In this document: in pieces, positions 1 to 6,325 of the stretch | How the letters are laid out: each line of letters starts with the position of its first letter | Position numbering within the stretch: the stretch's first letter is position 1 | Assembly: GCA_945949035.1 (NCBI GenBank) | Contig: CAMFDH010000067.1 | Span: 1-7,051 of the forward strand | Direction: 5' to 3' | DNA length: 7,051 nucleotides | Source of the DNA: an uncultured Actinomyces sp. | GTDB lineage: Bacteria > Actinomycetota > Actinomycetes > Actinomycetales > Actinomycetaceae | Translations under genes and position numbers: made by a program | Notes under the pieces: generated by a model | What the model was told of the DNA's origin: nothing | The model's database searches: none | Seen by the model: only the letters and a program-made list of their open reading frames with translations

Positions 1-2691
1 CACATCGGCCTCGTAAACCCCGAGGAGTGCGCCACCCCGCCGGTCTCCCTGGCTCTCAGCCGGCCCCTCGCCGTACCAGCGCAGGTTCTCCAGCTCCGGC
101 GGGCAGGTCAGAAGCATCCCAAACTCAGGGAGGTCGCCCATTCCATCTGCGGGGTCCAGACGCAGGACAACGTCGATGTGTCCGTCCCCTGCCACCGAGT
201 ACTCAACGATGCAGGAAGTGACCGGGGAGGTTGGAAGAAGATAGGTGTAGGTGACGCGAATGAGGCCGTGCTCTTCCGCCACCTCCGGGTTGGTTGGTCC
301 CGGCACAAACTTGGCGTACCTGGAGGCCAGAAGCCACTGTCCGTCCTCAAAGGGGGCGTGCCAGGCACGCTCGTTCGAGGTCGGAGCGTGCCAGAAGTTG
401 GGCATTGGGATCCGGTCCAGCAGCTCGGGGCGCAGCTCCGGTTCTGTTCCGTAACGGTAGGAGACCAAACCGCCGTAGAGCCGGGAGAACAGGGCCTGGA
501 ATTTCTCCCCCTGCACCCCAATGTTGTGGATTCCACTAATCAGTGTCGGTGCGGATGCAGGCGTCCGTCGTTGGGACCCATCTCCGACCCGAATGACAGC
601 CTGCTCGCGCGCCACCTCGAAACCAGCCGCGGCCCAAACCGTCTGGTCTCGCAGTCGGAAGGAGACGTCCACCGTGTACTCGCCCTCGTCAAGCGGAGCC
701 CACACGGGAAGCTGATAGGAGGACACCTCCCCCGGCGCGACGTCTGTTGAGAAGCCGGCCTCGGCAATGACCCGTCCCTCTTCTGACACCGTAACCACCG
801 CATCAAAGGCGGAGGTCGCGGTGAAGTTGAATCGGTTAGTCACCATCACCGCACCGTCCTCAATCGCGCAGTGGATCCCCTGGTAGAGGTACTTGACCTC
901 CTGGGTTCTGGGCGTCGGGCTGCGGTCTGCGAAGAAGATGCCGTTCCCGCAGAACTCGGCGTCGTGGGGGCGATCTCCGAAGTCACCCCCGTAGCCGAGG
1001 TAGGTCGTCCCACTGGGAGAAACGGCCGGCAGTGCCTGGTCTGCAAAGTCCCAGATGAACCCGCCCTGGAACAGGGGTTCCCTGTAGGCGAGGTCCATGT
1101 AGCGGTCGACCGCCCCGAATGAGTTCCCCATGGCATGGGCAAACTCGCAGAGGATCATTGGCTTCTCGCGGTTCTCCCGCAGGTACTCTTCGACCTCGGC
1201 AGCGGGCTTGTACATCTCGGAATGGACATCCGTGGACTGCGGATATCGCCCGTCCCAGGCCACCCCTTCGTAGTGGATGGGACGACCATCGAGTTCGCGC
1301 AGGTAGTCTGCGGTCTTCAGGAAGTTCAGGCCGCCGAGGGACTCATTCCCGAGGGACCACATCACCACACTGGGATGGTTCTTGTCCCGTTCGTACATGC
1401 TGGCCGCGCGGTCGAGAACGGCCGGTAGCCAGTCGGGGTTATCGCCCGGAACCGCGTCCTCAAGGGTGCGCCCCCCAAACTTGATGTCTTCCCACAGGCC
1501 GTGCGTCTCCACATTCATCTCATCGATGACGTAAAAACCGTATTCATCGCACAGCTCATAGAAGAAGGAGTTGTTGGGATAGTGGCTGGTCCGGATGGCA
1601 TTGACTCCCAGCTGCTTCAGCAGTCGCAGGTCGACCTCGGTTTCCTCCCGCGTGAAGACGCGACCATTCTTGCCAAACTCGTGGCGGTTGACGCCTCGGA
1701 ACACCACGCGCTGCCCGTTGATCTTGAGCAGCCCGTCCTCGATCGCAAAGCGACGCACACCGACGCGAAGCGGGATGTACTCGACGACTTCTTCGTCGGC
1801 ATCCAGAACTTCGAGATATCCCTCGTAGAGGTAGGGGTCCTCTGCGCTCCACAGGTGGGGGTTGTCGATGACGAGGGCGAGGTTGCCCTGCCCATCACCC
1901 TCCATTAGCGACCCCGCCAGGTGGGCTCGGACGGATCCTTCGCCCTCGACATCCACGGCAACGTCAACCCGGGCGGACTTCAGATCCTCACTTAGGTGAG
2001 CTCCGACGTGAACATCGCGAACGTGAACCGCCGAGTGGGCCCGGAGGTGAACCGAGCGGAACAGTCCCGAGAAGCGGAAGAAGTCCTGATCTTCAAGCCA
2101 GGATCCCGAGCACCACTTGTAGACCGTCACTGCGAGGAGGTTCTCCCCCTCGACAAGGTAGTCGGAGATGTCGAACTCGGAGGGGGTGAAGGAGTCTTCC
2201 CCGTAGCCGACGTAGTGGCCGTTGAGCCAGACTTCCAGGGCGCTCTCAGCCCCATCAAAGGTGATGGTGACACGGTTGCCCCGAGTCCACTGCGCCGCCA
2301 GCGCAGGATCAAGGGCGAAGGTCCTGCGGTAGCAGGCGGTGGGGTTGAAACGTGTTGGGACCTGCGGGGGGCGAATGTCCTGCAGTCCGTCCCAGGGATA
2401 CTGCACATTGACGTACTGGGGGCTGTCGTAACCGGCTAGCTGGATGTGCCCGGGAACCGCGATTTCATCCCACAGGTGATCATCGTGGTCCGGCAACTGG
2501 TAGCCGTTGGGCTTCCCCTCCGGGGTGGTGGCGTAGAAGAACCTCCACCTCCCATCGAGCGACTGCTCGAAGCTGCTCACCCCCGATGTCATCTCTTCCG
2601 CAGTTGCGAACCAGCGGTGATCAGAGTGGGGCTCCATACGCCCCACGGCGACCACGGTTGGGTCTGACAGTTGTTCCAGTTCGAAGCTCAC
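1..2691 (-). CDS. lacZ: Beta-galactosidase, glycoside hydrolase family 2 (LacZ type), partial: C-terminus beyond left edge
   Basis: Cytoplasmic retaining beta-galactosidase that hydrolyses terminal beta-galactosides. The frame is open for 897 codons from GTG at 2691 to base 1; LacZ enzymes are about 1000 residues, so only the end of the last beta-sandwich domain is missing. No signal peptide is present. Domains in order: N-terminal jelly roll (about 45-220), immunoglobulin-like domain (220-315), TIM barrel (315-605), then C-terminal beta domains. Family motifs are FRGVNRHEF (331-339), DEMNVETHG (390-398), SLGNES with acid/base Glu450, ILCEFAHAMGNS with nucleophile Glu516, GGFIWDFADQ (543-552) and WYGEGPAES (872-880). 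The GTG start is favoured because AGGGG lies 7 nt upstream and the next in-frame candidate is a TTG 36 nt further up without a clear ribosome site. It follows the permease gene by 47 nt and is probably the last gene of the importer operon. The family is certain. The natural substrate is not: lactose, or a beta-1,3 galactoside as the neighbours suggest. Confidence 0.96.
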   Translation of the reverse strand, partial: MSFELEQLSDPTVVAVGRMEPHSDHRWFATAEEMTSGVSSFEQSLDGRWRFFYATTPEGKPNGYQLPDHDDHLWDEIAVPGHIQLAGYDSPQYVNVQYPWDGLQDIRPPQVPTRFNPTACYRRTFALDPALAAQWTRGNRVTITFDGAESALEVWLNGHYVGYGEDSFTPSEFDISDYLVEGENLLAVTVYKWCSGSWLEDQDFFRFSGLFRSVHLRAHSAVHVRDVHVGAHLSEDLKSARVDVAVDVEGEGSVRAHLAGSLMEGDGQGNLALVIDNPHLWSAEDPYLYEGYLEVLDADEEVVEYIPLRVGVRRFAIEDGLLKINGQRVVFRGVNRHEFGKNGRVFTREETEVDLRLLKQLGVNAIRTSHYPNNSFFYELCDEYGFYVIDEMNVETHGLWEDIKFGGRTLEDAVPGDNPDWLPAVLDRAASMYERDKNHPSVVMWSLGNESLGGLNFLKTADYLRELDGRPIHYEGVAWDGRYPQSTDVHSEMYKPAAEVEEYLRENREKPMILCEFAHAMGNSFGAVDRYMDLAYREPLFQGGFIWDFADQALPAVSPSGTTYLGYGGDFGDRPHDAEFCGNGIFFADRSPTPRTQEVKYLYQGIHCAIEDGAVMVTNRFNFTATSAFDAVVTVSEEGRVIAEAGFSTDVAPGEVSSYQLPVWAPLDEGEYTVDVSFRLRDQTVWAAAGFEVAREQAVIRVGDGSQRRTPASAPTLISGIHNIGVQGEKFQALFSRLYGGLVSYRYGTEPELRPELLDRIPMPNFWHAPTSNERAWHAPFEDGQWLLASRYAKFVPGPTNPEVAEEHGLIRVTYTYLLPTSPVTSCIVEYSVAGDGHIDVVLRLDPADGMGDLPEFGMLLTCPPELENLRWYGEGPAESQGDRRGGALLGVYEADV

Positions 2692-2720
2692 CTTTTGTCC
2701 CCTGCTACTAACCTTTTGTC
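2687..2720 (-). repeat. Two 13-bp near-identical direct repeats at the beta-galactosidase start
   Basis: On the minus strand GACAAAAGGTTAG (2720-2708) is followed by GACAAAAGGTGAG (2699-2687). Twelve of 13 bases match and the repeat period is 21 bp, two helical turns. The downstream copy contains the GTG start codon. This may be a small tandem duplication of a translation-start region or a pair of protein-binding sites; nothing in the window decides between them. Confidence 0.6.
2699..2703 (-). promoter_or_regulatory. Ribosome binding site of the GH2 beta-galactosidase gene
   Basis: On the minus strand AGGGG lies 7 nt before the GTG at 2691. It decides the start: an AAAGG directly abutting the GTG has no spacer and could not serve it, and the upstream TTG at 2727 has no comparable purine run. 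Confidence 0.55.
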
Positions 2721-2738
2721 GTGCCAAGCTGCGGTGGA

Positions 2739-3692
2739 TTATCCCTTGACCGAGCCGGCTGCCAAACCTGACTGCCAGAACTTCTGCAGTCCCAGGAACA
2801 GAATGATCAGTGGGATCACGCCAAGTAGCGCACCCATCATGACCGCACCCTTAGGCGGGGCGAAGTAGGACATCATTCCGTAGAGGCCGAGCGTGACCGG
2901 GCGGATCTCCGAGGTCGAAACCATCATCAGGGGCAGTAGGAAGTTGTTCCAGGTCGCCACGAAGATGAAGAGGAAAATCGTCACCATTGCGGGAGCCAGC
3001 AGACGCAGAACCATCGTGAAGAAGATCCTGGTCTCGGAGGCCCCGTCGATTCGCGCGGCCTCAATCAGCTCGGTCGGAACCGATGTTTCCGCATAGACCC
3101 GCCCGAGGAAGACACCGAACGGTGAGACGCAGGAGGGAATGATGATCGCCCAAATTGTGTTGGTGATGCCCAAATTGTGGAAGACGATATAGAGGGGAAT
3201 GGTCAGGAGGGCGACGGGCATGAGCAGACCGCCCATGATGAACCCCATGGTGATCCCGCGTCCCGGGAAGGCAAACTTGGCCATTCCGTAGCCTGCTGCA
3301 ACGGAGATCAATGTTCCCACCACTCCGGCGAAGGTTGAGTAGAACAGCGAGTTACCGACCCAGCGCCAGAAGAGTCCCTGGGTCCACTCCATCAGGGTGT
3401 TGTAGTTCGCGGCGATATTGATCTGATCGCCAAACCAGAACCCTGAACTGGTCAACAGCTGGGAGTTGGTCTTGGTGGAGGCAAACATGACCCAGATGAT
3501 GGGCATGAGGAAGTACACCAGCGCAAAGATGAGGGCGGCGATGGTGATGACCTTGACCCACCTGGGGGGACGCATTGAGCTGGGAATGTTGTCCCACTCT
3601 TCGGTGCGCGCCGACTTTCTGACCTTTTTCACAGGCTTGATGGGCTCTGTAACTTCATCTTCGCTGATGGAAACAGCAACGGGAGTGGTCAT
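2739..3692 (-). CDS. Carbohydrate ABC transporter permease, MalG/CUT1 type (second membrane subunit)
   Basis: Inner-membrane subunit of a sugar importer, 317 residues, usual for MalG-type proteins with a slightly long N-terminus. A charged cytoplasmic tail (about 1-45) precedes six predicted membrane segments, roughly 46-71, 113-137, 147-171, 177-199, 231-250 and 283-302. The EAA loop that docks on the ATPase is clear at 211-230 (EAARIDGASE, then TRIFFTMVLR). The C-terminus ends GLAAGSVKG, typical of MalG homologues. The ATG overlaps the stop of the upstream permease gene by 4 nt (ATGA), and GAGGAAGG lies 7 nt before it, so the two are translationally coupled. Substrate cannot be read from the permease itself; the linked binding protein and GH112 enzyme suggest a galactosyl disaccharide. 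No ATPase gene follows; the beta-galactosidase gene does. Confidence 0.95.
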   Translation of the reverse strand: MTTPVAVSISEDEVTEPIKPVKKVRKSARTEEWDNIPSSMRPPRWVKVITIAALIFALVYFLMPIIWVMFASTKTNSQLLTSSGFWFGDQINIAANYNTLMEWTQGLFWRWVGNSLFYSTFAGVVGTLISVAAGYGMAKFAFPGRGITMGFIMGGLLMPVALLTIPLYIVFHNLGITNTIWAIIIPSCVSPFGVFLGRVYAETSVPTELIEAARIDGASETRIFFTMVLRLLAPAMVTIFLFIFVATWNNFLLPLMMVSTSEIRPVTLGLYGMMSYFAPPKGAVMMGALLGVIPLIILFLGLQKFWQSGLAAGSVKG

Positions 3693-4699
3693 CGGGAAAC
3701 CTTCCTCTGAGCCAGGGCGTAAACAACCGCAAGCGAACCGGCAATCAGGGCCATGACGATAGAGATGGCGGATGCGGGCCCATCACCGGATGGGGTAATC
3801 GAACCCATCATGGTGTTGTATGCCATCGTCATCGGGGTGTAGTTGTGTCCCATCCACGAGTTGACGGTCTGCATCACGGTGGGCTCGTTGAACAGCTGGA
3901 TGGTGCCGATAATGGAGAGCAGGACCGCTAGGAGTGCCGCGCTGGAGACCATGGGGATCTTGACGTACCAGGTGACCTGCCATCCGGTTGCGCCATCAAG
4001 TCGGGCGGCCTCATACAGATCCTTGGGGATAGCCTGCAGAGCCGCCAGGAAGATGAGCATGTTGTAGCCGGTGTAGGTCCAGGTGGTCATGTTGGCCATC
4101 GAGATCAGCATCATCGAGGGAGACATGAAGTCGGCGTTGATCCCGATGTCTGCAAGTCCCTTGACCAGCGGGGAAATCTCCGGGGTGTAGAGGTAGAGCC
4201 ACACCATTGCGGCCACGATGCCGGGAATGGCGTAGGGAAGGAAGTTGCCCAGGCGGAAGATGGCCACCCTCTTGATGATCAGTGAGTCAATGAGGAGGGC
4301 GAGGACGAGGGCCATGATAATCATGATGGGGATCTGGAAGAGGGCGTAGAGAACCACGCGGCCAATGCCGTTCCAGAATGAATCGTTAGTGATGACGTAG
4401 GCGTAGTTCTCAAGCCCCACGAAGGAGTCGACGGTTCCGCCGCCTCCGAAGGCACCGCTGCCGACGGGAACCTTCCGGGTGAAGGACTGCTTGATAGCCA
4501 CCCCGATGGGGATGAGGAAGACCAGGATAAACGCGAGGGTGAAGGGGGCTACGAATGCCCAACCCGCGCGGGCTTGCCGGCGAGATACAGCCTTGGAACC
4601 TTTACTGGCGCCGCGCCTTCCGGCCTTTGAAGTGACCCCGGGTTCGTCCTTCGGGATCAGTGCCGGGTCAACCAGCGTGACTGTCTCTGGTGTCGTCAT
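3689..4699 (-). CDS. Carbohydrate ABC transporter permease, MalF/CUT1 type (first membrane subunit)
   Basis: Partner membrane subunit of the sugar importer, 336 residues. A basic, low-hydrophobicity N-terminal tail (about 1-45, rich in Lys, Arg and Ser) is followed by predicted membrane segments near 47-70, 113-137, 147-171, 197-222, 252-272 and 309-329. The EAA loop contacting the ATPase is at 230-249 (EAARLDGATGW, then QVTWYVKIP). There is no large extracytoplasmic insertion of the kind found in Escherichia coli MalF. The ATG at 4699 has GGAG 4 nt upstream; another ATG 10 nt earlier is out of frame. It lies 101 nt downstream of the binding-protein gene, with a strong stem-loop in the gap, and overlaps the second permease gene by 4 nt. 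The ABC importer permease call is secure; the sugar is inferred from neighbours. Confidence 0.95.
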   Translation of the reverse strand: MTTPETVTLVDPALIPKDEPGVTSKAGRRGASKGSKAVSRRQARAGWAFVAPFTLAFILVFLIPIGVAIKQSFTRKVPVGSGAFGGGGTVDSFVGLENYAYVITNDSFWNGIGRVVLYALFQIPIMIIMALVLALLIDSLIIKRVAIFRLGNFLPYAIPGIVAAMVWLYLYTPEISPLVKGLADIGINADFMSPSMMLISMANMTTWTYTGYNMLIFLAALQAIPKDLYEAARLDGATGWQVTWYVKIPMVSSAALLAVLLSIIGTIQLFNEPTVMQTVNSWMGHNYTPMTMAYNTMMGSITPSGDGPASAISIVMALIAGSLAVVYALAQRKVSR

Positions 4700-4703
4700 G
4701 TCG

Positions 4704-4707
4704 CTCC
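4704..4707 (-). promoter_or_regulatory. Ribosome binding site of the MalF-type permease gene
   Basis: GGAG on the minus strand, 4 nt before the ATG at 4699. The spacing is short, but it is the only purine run near this start and it lies beyond the intercistronic stem-loop. Confidence 0.5.
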
Positions 4708-4736
4708 ATTGCGTAACTTCAAACAGTGGTCTTGGT

Positions 4737-4777
4737 GAGGGTCGGGGTGGCGATCCGAGGAGGCCACCCCGACCCTC
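4737..4777 (-). terminator. Intercistronic stem-loop between binding-protein and permease genes (partial terminator or mRNA stabiliser)
   Basis: A perfect 15-bp inverted repeat, arms 4737-4751 (GAGGGTCGGGGTGGC) and 4763-4777, extended to 16 bp by the T4736/A4778 pair, with an 11-nt loop. It starts 23 nt past the binding-protein stop codon. In the direction of transcription no U-tract follows the 3' arm (ACCAAGACC comes next), so it is not a classic intrinsic terminator. In importer operons, structures here commonly leave more transcript of the binding protein than of the permeases; that role is inferred. The structure itself is directly visible. Confidence 0.8.
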
Positions 4778-4800
4778 AAACTACTTGGTAGCTGTTGCTA

Positions 4801-6144
4801 CTACTCGGCGATCGGCAGGTTGCCGTCCGTGAGAGCCTTCACCGATGCGTCCTGCGCAGCGACGAAGATATCAGCAACGGTTCCGGAACCGGAGCCAGCA
4901 GCTGCCGCGGCCTCGACCATGGACGGGCCAACAGCCGAGAAGAACGGCATGTAGGCGAACTTGTCCGAGAGGTTGCTGTTGGCCTTGGCCAGTTCAGCGA
5001 AGACATCCTGGCCACTGTAGAACTCTGCGATGTACTCGGGGGTGGTCATGGTGCCCTTAGCGGCAACCACGAGGCCCTGCGAAACAAGCGCGTCGATCTG
5101 GGTGTTCAGGTAGTTGTTGAATGCCATGGCCTGCTCGGGGTAGGCGCAGCCCTTCATGACTGCAACGCCAGAACCACCATCAGGACCGGTGAGGGCGCCC
5201 GCACCGAAGTCCGGGATCTGGGCGACAGCCCAGTTGCCTGCGTTCTCAGTGCCGGCCATGCTGTCAATGAGGAGGGGAGCTTCCCAGGCGGCACCGATGT
5301 GGCCGATCAGTTCCTGATCGGTCAGGGCCTTACCGAAGGCGTCACCCCAGCGCTCAAGAACAATGACGGACTTGTCGTCAAGCATCTTCTGCCAGAAGTC
5401 AGCTACAACCTTGGAGGCGTCTGAGTTGGCATCGACAACCCAGGCGTCGTTCTCAATGTTGTACCAGGAGCCACCGGCTGCGGCCGACTGTGCCGAGAGC
5501 CAGTACTGGGCCTCATCGGGCTGGAAGGCGCCGATGTACTTGCCTGCTGCTGCAGCGGTAGCTGCCGCGGCCTCAAAGTCGGCCAGGTTGGTCGGAACGT
5601 CAATACCGAGCTCTTCGAATGCAGTCTTGTTGTAGTAGTACACAAGGGGTCCGGTGTCCTGCGGCAGACCGACAATGGTCTCACCGACCTTCATCATGTT
5701 GAAGGCACCGGAGTAGTTCGACTCGTACTGCTTAGCGTACTCGGTAACGTCCTCGGTGAGGCCCTTGACGAACATCTCGGGGACCTCTGCGTAGCCCAGC
5801 TGGGCAAGGCAGGGACCGCTGTTCGCGTTGATGTCAGTTTCGACCTTCTTGATCATTTCGCTGGCCATGCCATCGAACTTGACCGAGGTCACCTTGATGT
5901 CTGGATTTTCGGCGTTCCACTGGTCAACGATCTCGCTGATCTTGGTCATGCCTTCACCGTCGGGGAGACGGTGCAAGTAAGTAATCTCTACTGCCTCACC
6001 GCTGGCGGCTTCCTCGCCACCGGACTCCGCTGTCCCGCCGGTTGTTGTCCCGCCACCGCTTGAGCAGGCACCAAGACCGAGGGCAAGCGCAGCGAGAACT
6101 GCACCACCCGTAACGGCGCGGCGCGTGTTGAAACGACGAATCAT
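4801..6144 (-). CDS. Sugar-binding lipoprotein of ABC transporter (family 1 extracellular solute-binding protein), probably galacto-N-biose/lacto-N-biose type
   Basis: Extracellular receptor of the importer, 447 residues, tethered to the membrane by a lipid. The N-terminus has RRFNTRR, a hydrophobic stretch (11-26) and the lipobox LGAC with Cys27 as the lipidated residue, then a Gly/Ser/Thr/Glu-rich linker to about 50. The mature domain opens with EITYLHRLPDGEGM (53-66) and includes NPDIKVTSVKFDG, GLPQDTGPLVYYYNKTAFEELGI and AAWEAPLL, typical of family 1 sugar-binding proteins. From memory these segments closely match the Bifidobacterium longum GL-BP, which binds galacto-N-biose and lacto-N-biose; I could not align them here. 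The ATG at 6144 has AAAGG 10 nt upstream. It is the first gene of the leftward operon and divergent from the GH112 gene. Family certain, ligand probable, maltose-like alternatives not excluded. Confidence 0.95.
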   Translation of the reverse strand: MIRRFNTRRAVTGGAVLAALALGLGACSSGGGTTTGGTAESGGEEAASGEAVEITYLHRLPDGEGMTKISEIVDQWNAENPDIKVTSVKFDGMASEMIKKVETDINANSGPCLAQLGYAEVPEMFVKGLTEDVTEYAKQYESNYSGAFNMMKVGETIVGLPQDTGPLVYYYNKTAFEELGIDVPTNLADFEAAAATAAAAGKYIGAFQPDEAQYWLSAQSAAAGGSWYNIENDAWVVDANSDASKVVADFWQKMLDDKSVIVLERWGDAFGKALTDQELIGHIGAAWEAPLLIDSMAGTENAGNWAVAQIPDFGAGALTGPDGGSGVAVMKGCAYPEQAMAFNNYLNTQIDALVSQGLVVAAKGTMTTPEYIAEFYSGQDVFAELAKANSNLSDKFAYMPFFSAVGPSMVEAAAAAGSGSGTVADIFVAAQDASVKALTDGNLPIAE

Positions 6145-6148
6145 CTTG

Positions 6149-6165
6149 TCAACGCCTTTCGTTGA
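6149..6165. promoter_or_regulatory. Inverted repeat TCAACGCCTTTCGTTGA upstream of the binding-protein gene
   Basis: Perfect 6-bp arms (TCAACG/CGTTGA) around a 5-nt centre, ending 5 bp before the binding-protein ATG. In the transcript it can fold with the AAAGG Shine-Dalgarno sequence exposed in the loop. It has the same length and outer bases as the repeat at 6290-6306, so it could be a DNA operator, an RNA hairpin, or both. Confidence 0.55.
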
Positions 6166-6187
6166 TATTCTGGGGATGTGAGCGCAA

Positions 6188-6200
6188 ACACGCTACGTGT
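6188..6200. promoter_or_regulatory. Perfect palindrome ACACG-CTA-CGTGT in the divergent promoter region
   Basis: Five-base arms are perfectly complementary around CTA. It lies roughly a third of the way from the binding-protein start to the phosphorylase start and just left of the TATCAT hexamer. Directly to its left is TGTGAGCGC (6177-6185), which resembles half of a LacI-family operator. It is a candidate transcription-factor site; a 13-bp palindrome can also arise by chance. Confidence 0.35.
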
Positions 6201-6287
6201 AGAAACTATCATCTCGGTGGAAATGTCTCTACAGTTGGCCCTGTTTGAGGCAATCCCGAGACCTAATCGTGACCGACCTCAGTCCCA

Positions 6288-6308
6288 GATCAACCCCGAG
6301 GTTTGATC
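6288..6308. promoter_or_regulatory. 21-bp imperfect palindrome upstream of the phosphorylase gene
   Basis: GATCAA at 6288-6293 pairs with TTGATC at 6303-6308, and CC/GG pair further in; 16 of the 20 non-central bases are symmetric about 6298. It ends 17 bp before the ATG, overlapping where RNA polymerase or an early transcript would lie, which suits a repressor site. Its inner 17 bp (6290-6306) share TCAAC-N7-[G/T]TTGA with the repeat next to the binding-protein start. Confidence 0.5.
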
Positions 6309-6314
6309 ATCCAC

Positions 6315-6321
6315 AAAGGAG
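6315..6321 (+). promoter_or_regulatory. Ribosome binding site of the GH112 phosphorylase gene
   Basis: AAAGGAG ends 4 nt before the ATG at 6326. It is the strongest Shine-Dalgarno match in the window and supports this start. The spacing is slightly short. Confidence 0.75.
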
Positions 6322-6325
6322 TGCA

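Larger units (their letters stand above)
6145..6325. promoter_or_regulatory. Divergent promoter and operator region between the importer operon and the phosphorylase gene
   Basis: A 181-bp gap between two divergent start codons must hold the promoters for both directions. No convincing -35/-10 pair was found on either strand. The best -10-like hexamer rightwards is TATCAT at 6207-6212, but it lacks a TTGACA-like partner at 16-18 bp. Operator-like symmetry is clearer: two TCAAC-N7-[G/T]TTGA repeats and a 13-bp palindrome, listed separately. Shared control of import and phosphorolysis by one sugar-responsive repressor is a reasonable inference, but no regulator gene is present in the window. 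Confidence 0.8.

Noticed and set aside
178..750. 190-codon open frame on the plus strand, antisense to the beta-galactosidase gene
   Set aside because: The minus strand encodes continuous GH2 sequence here. The translated product is rich in Gly, Arg and Val with no family motif.
2725..2727. TTG start for the beta-galactosidase, 36 nt upstream of the GTG
   Set aside because: No good ribosome binding site precedes it, the added residues match nothing in the family, and the GTG has AGGGG at proper spacing.
3148..3179. Direct repeat GCCCAAATTGTG twice with a 20-bp period
   Set aside because: It is inside the conserved permease frame and the two copies are read in different frames (HNLG versus TIWA), so it looks like coding coincidence, not a regulatory repeat.
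4795..5424. 209-codon open frame on the plus strand, antisense to the binding-protein gene
   Set aside because: It lies wholly or nearly wholly over a clearly functional minus-strand gene, lacks a recognisable domain, and is what GC-biased third positions produce on the opposite strand.
6109..6144. Twin-arginine export signal in the binding protein (RRFNTRR)
   Set aside because: The pattern lacks the strict SRRxFLK arrangement; an ordinary Sec lipoprotein signal with LGAC explains the N-terminus.
6145..6151. TTGACA-like sequence on the minus strand as a -35 element for the binding-protein gene
   Set aside because: It lies only 3 nt before the ATG, so a promoter using it would start transcription inside the coding sequence.
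6207..6212. TATCAT as the -10 element of the phosphorylase promoter
   Set aside because: The sequences 16-18 bp upstream (around 6183-6190, GCAAAC and neighbours) do not resemble a -35 box, so it is mentioned only as the best available hexamer.
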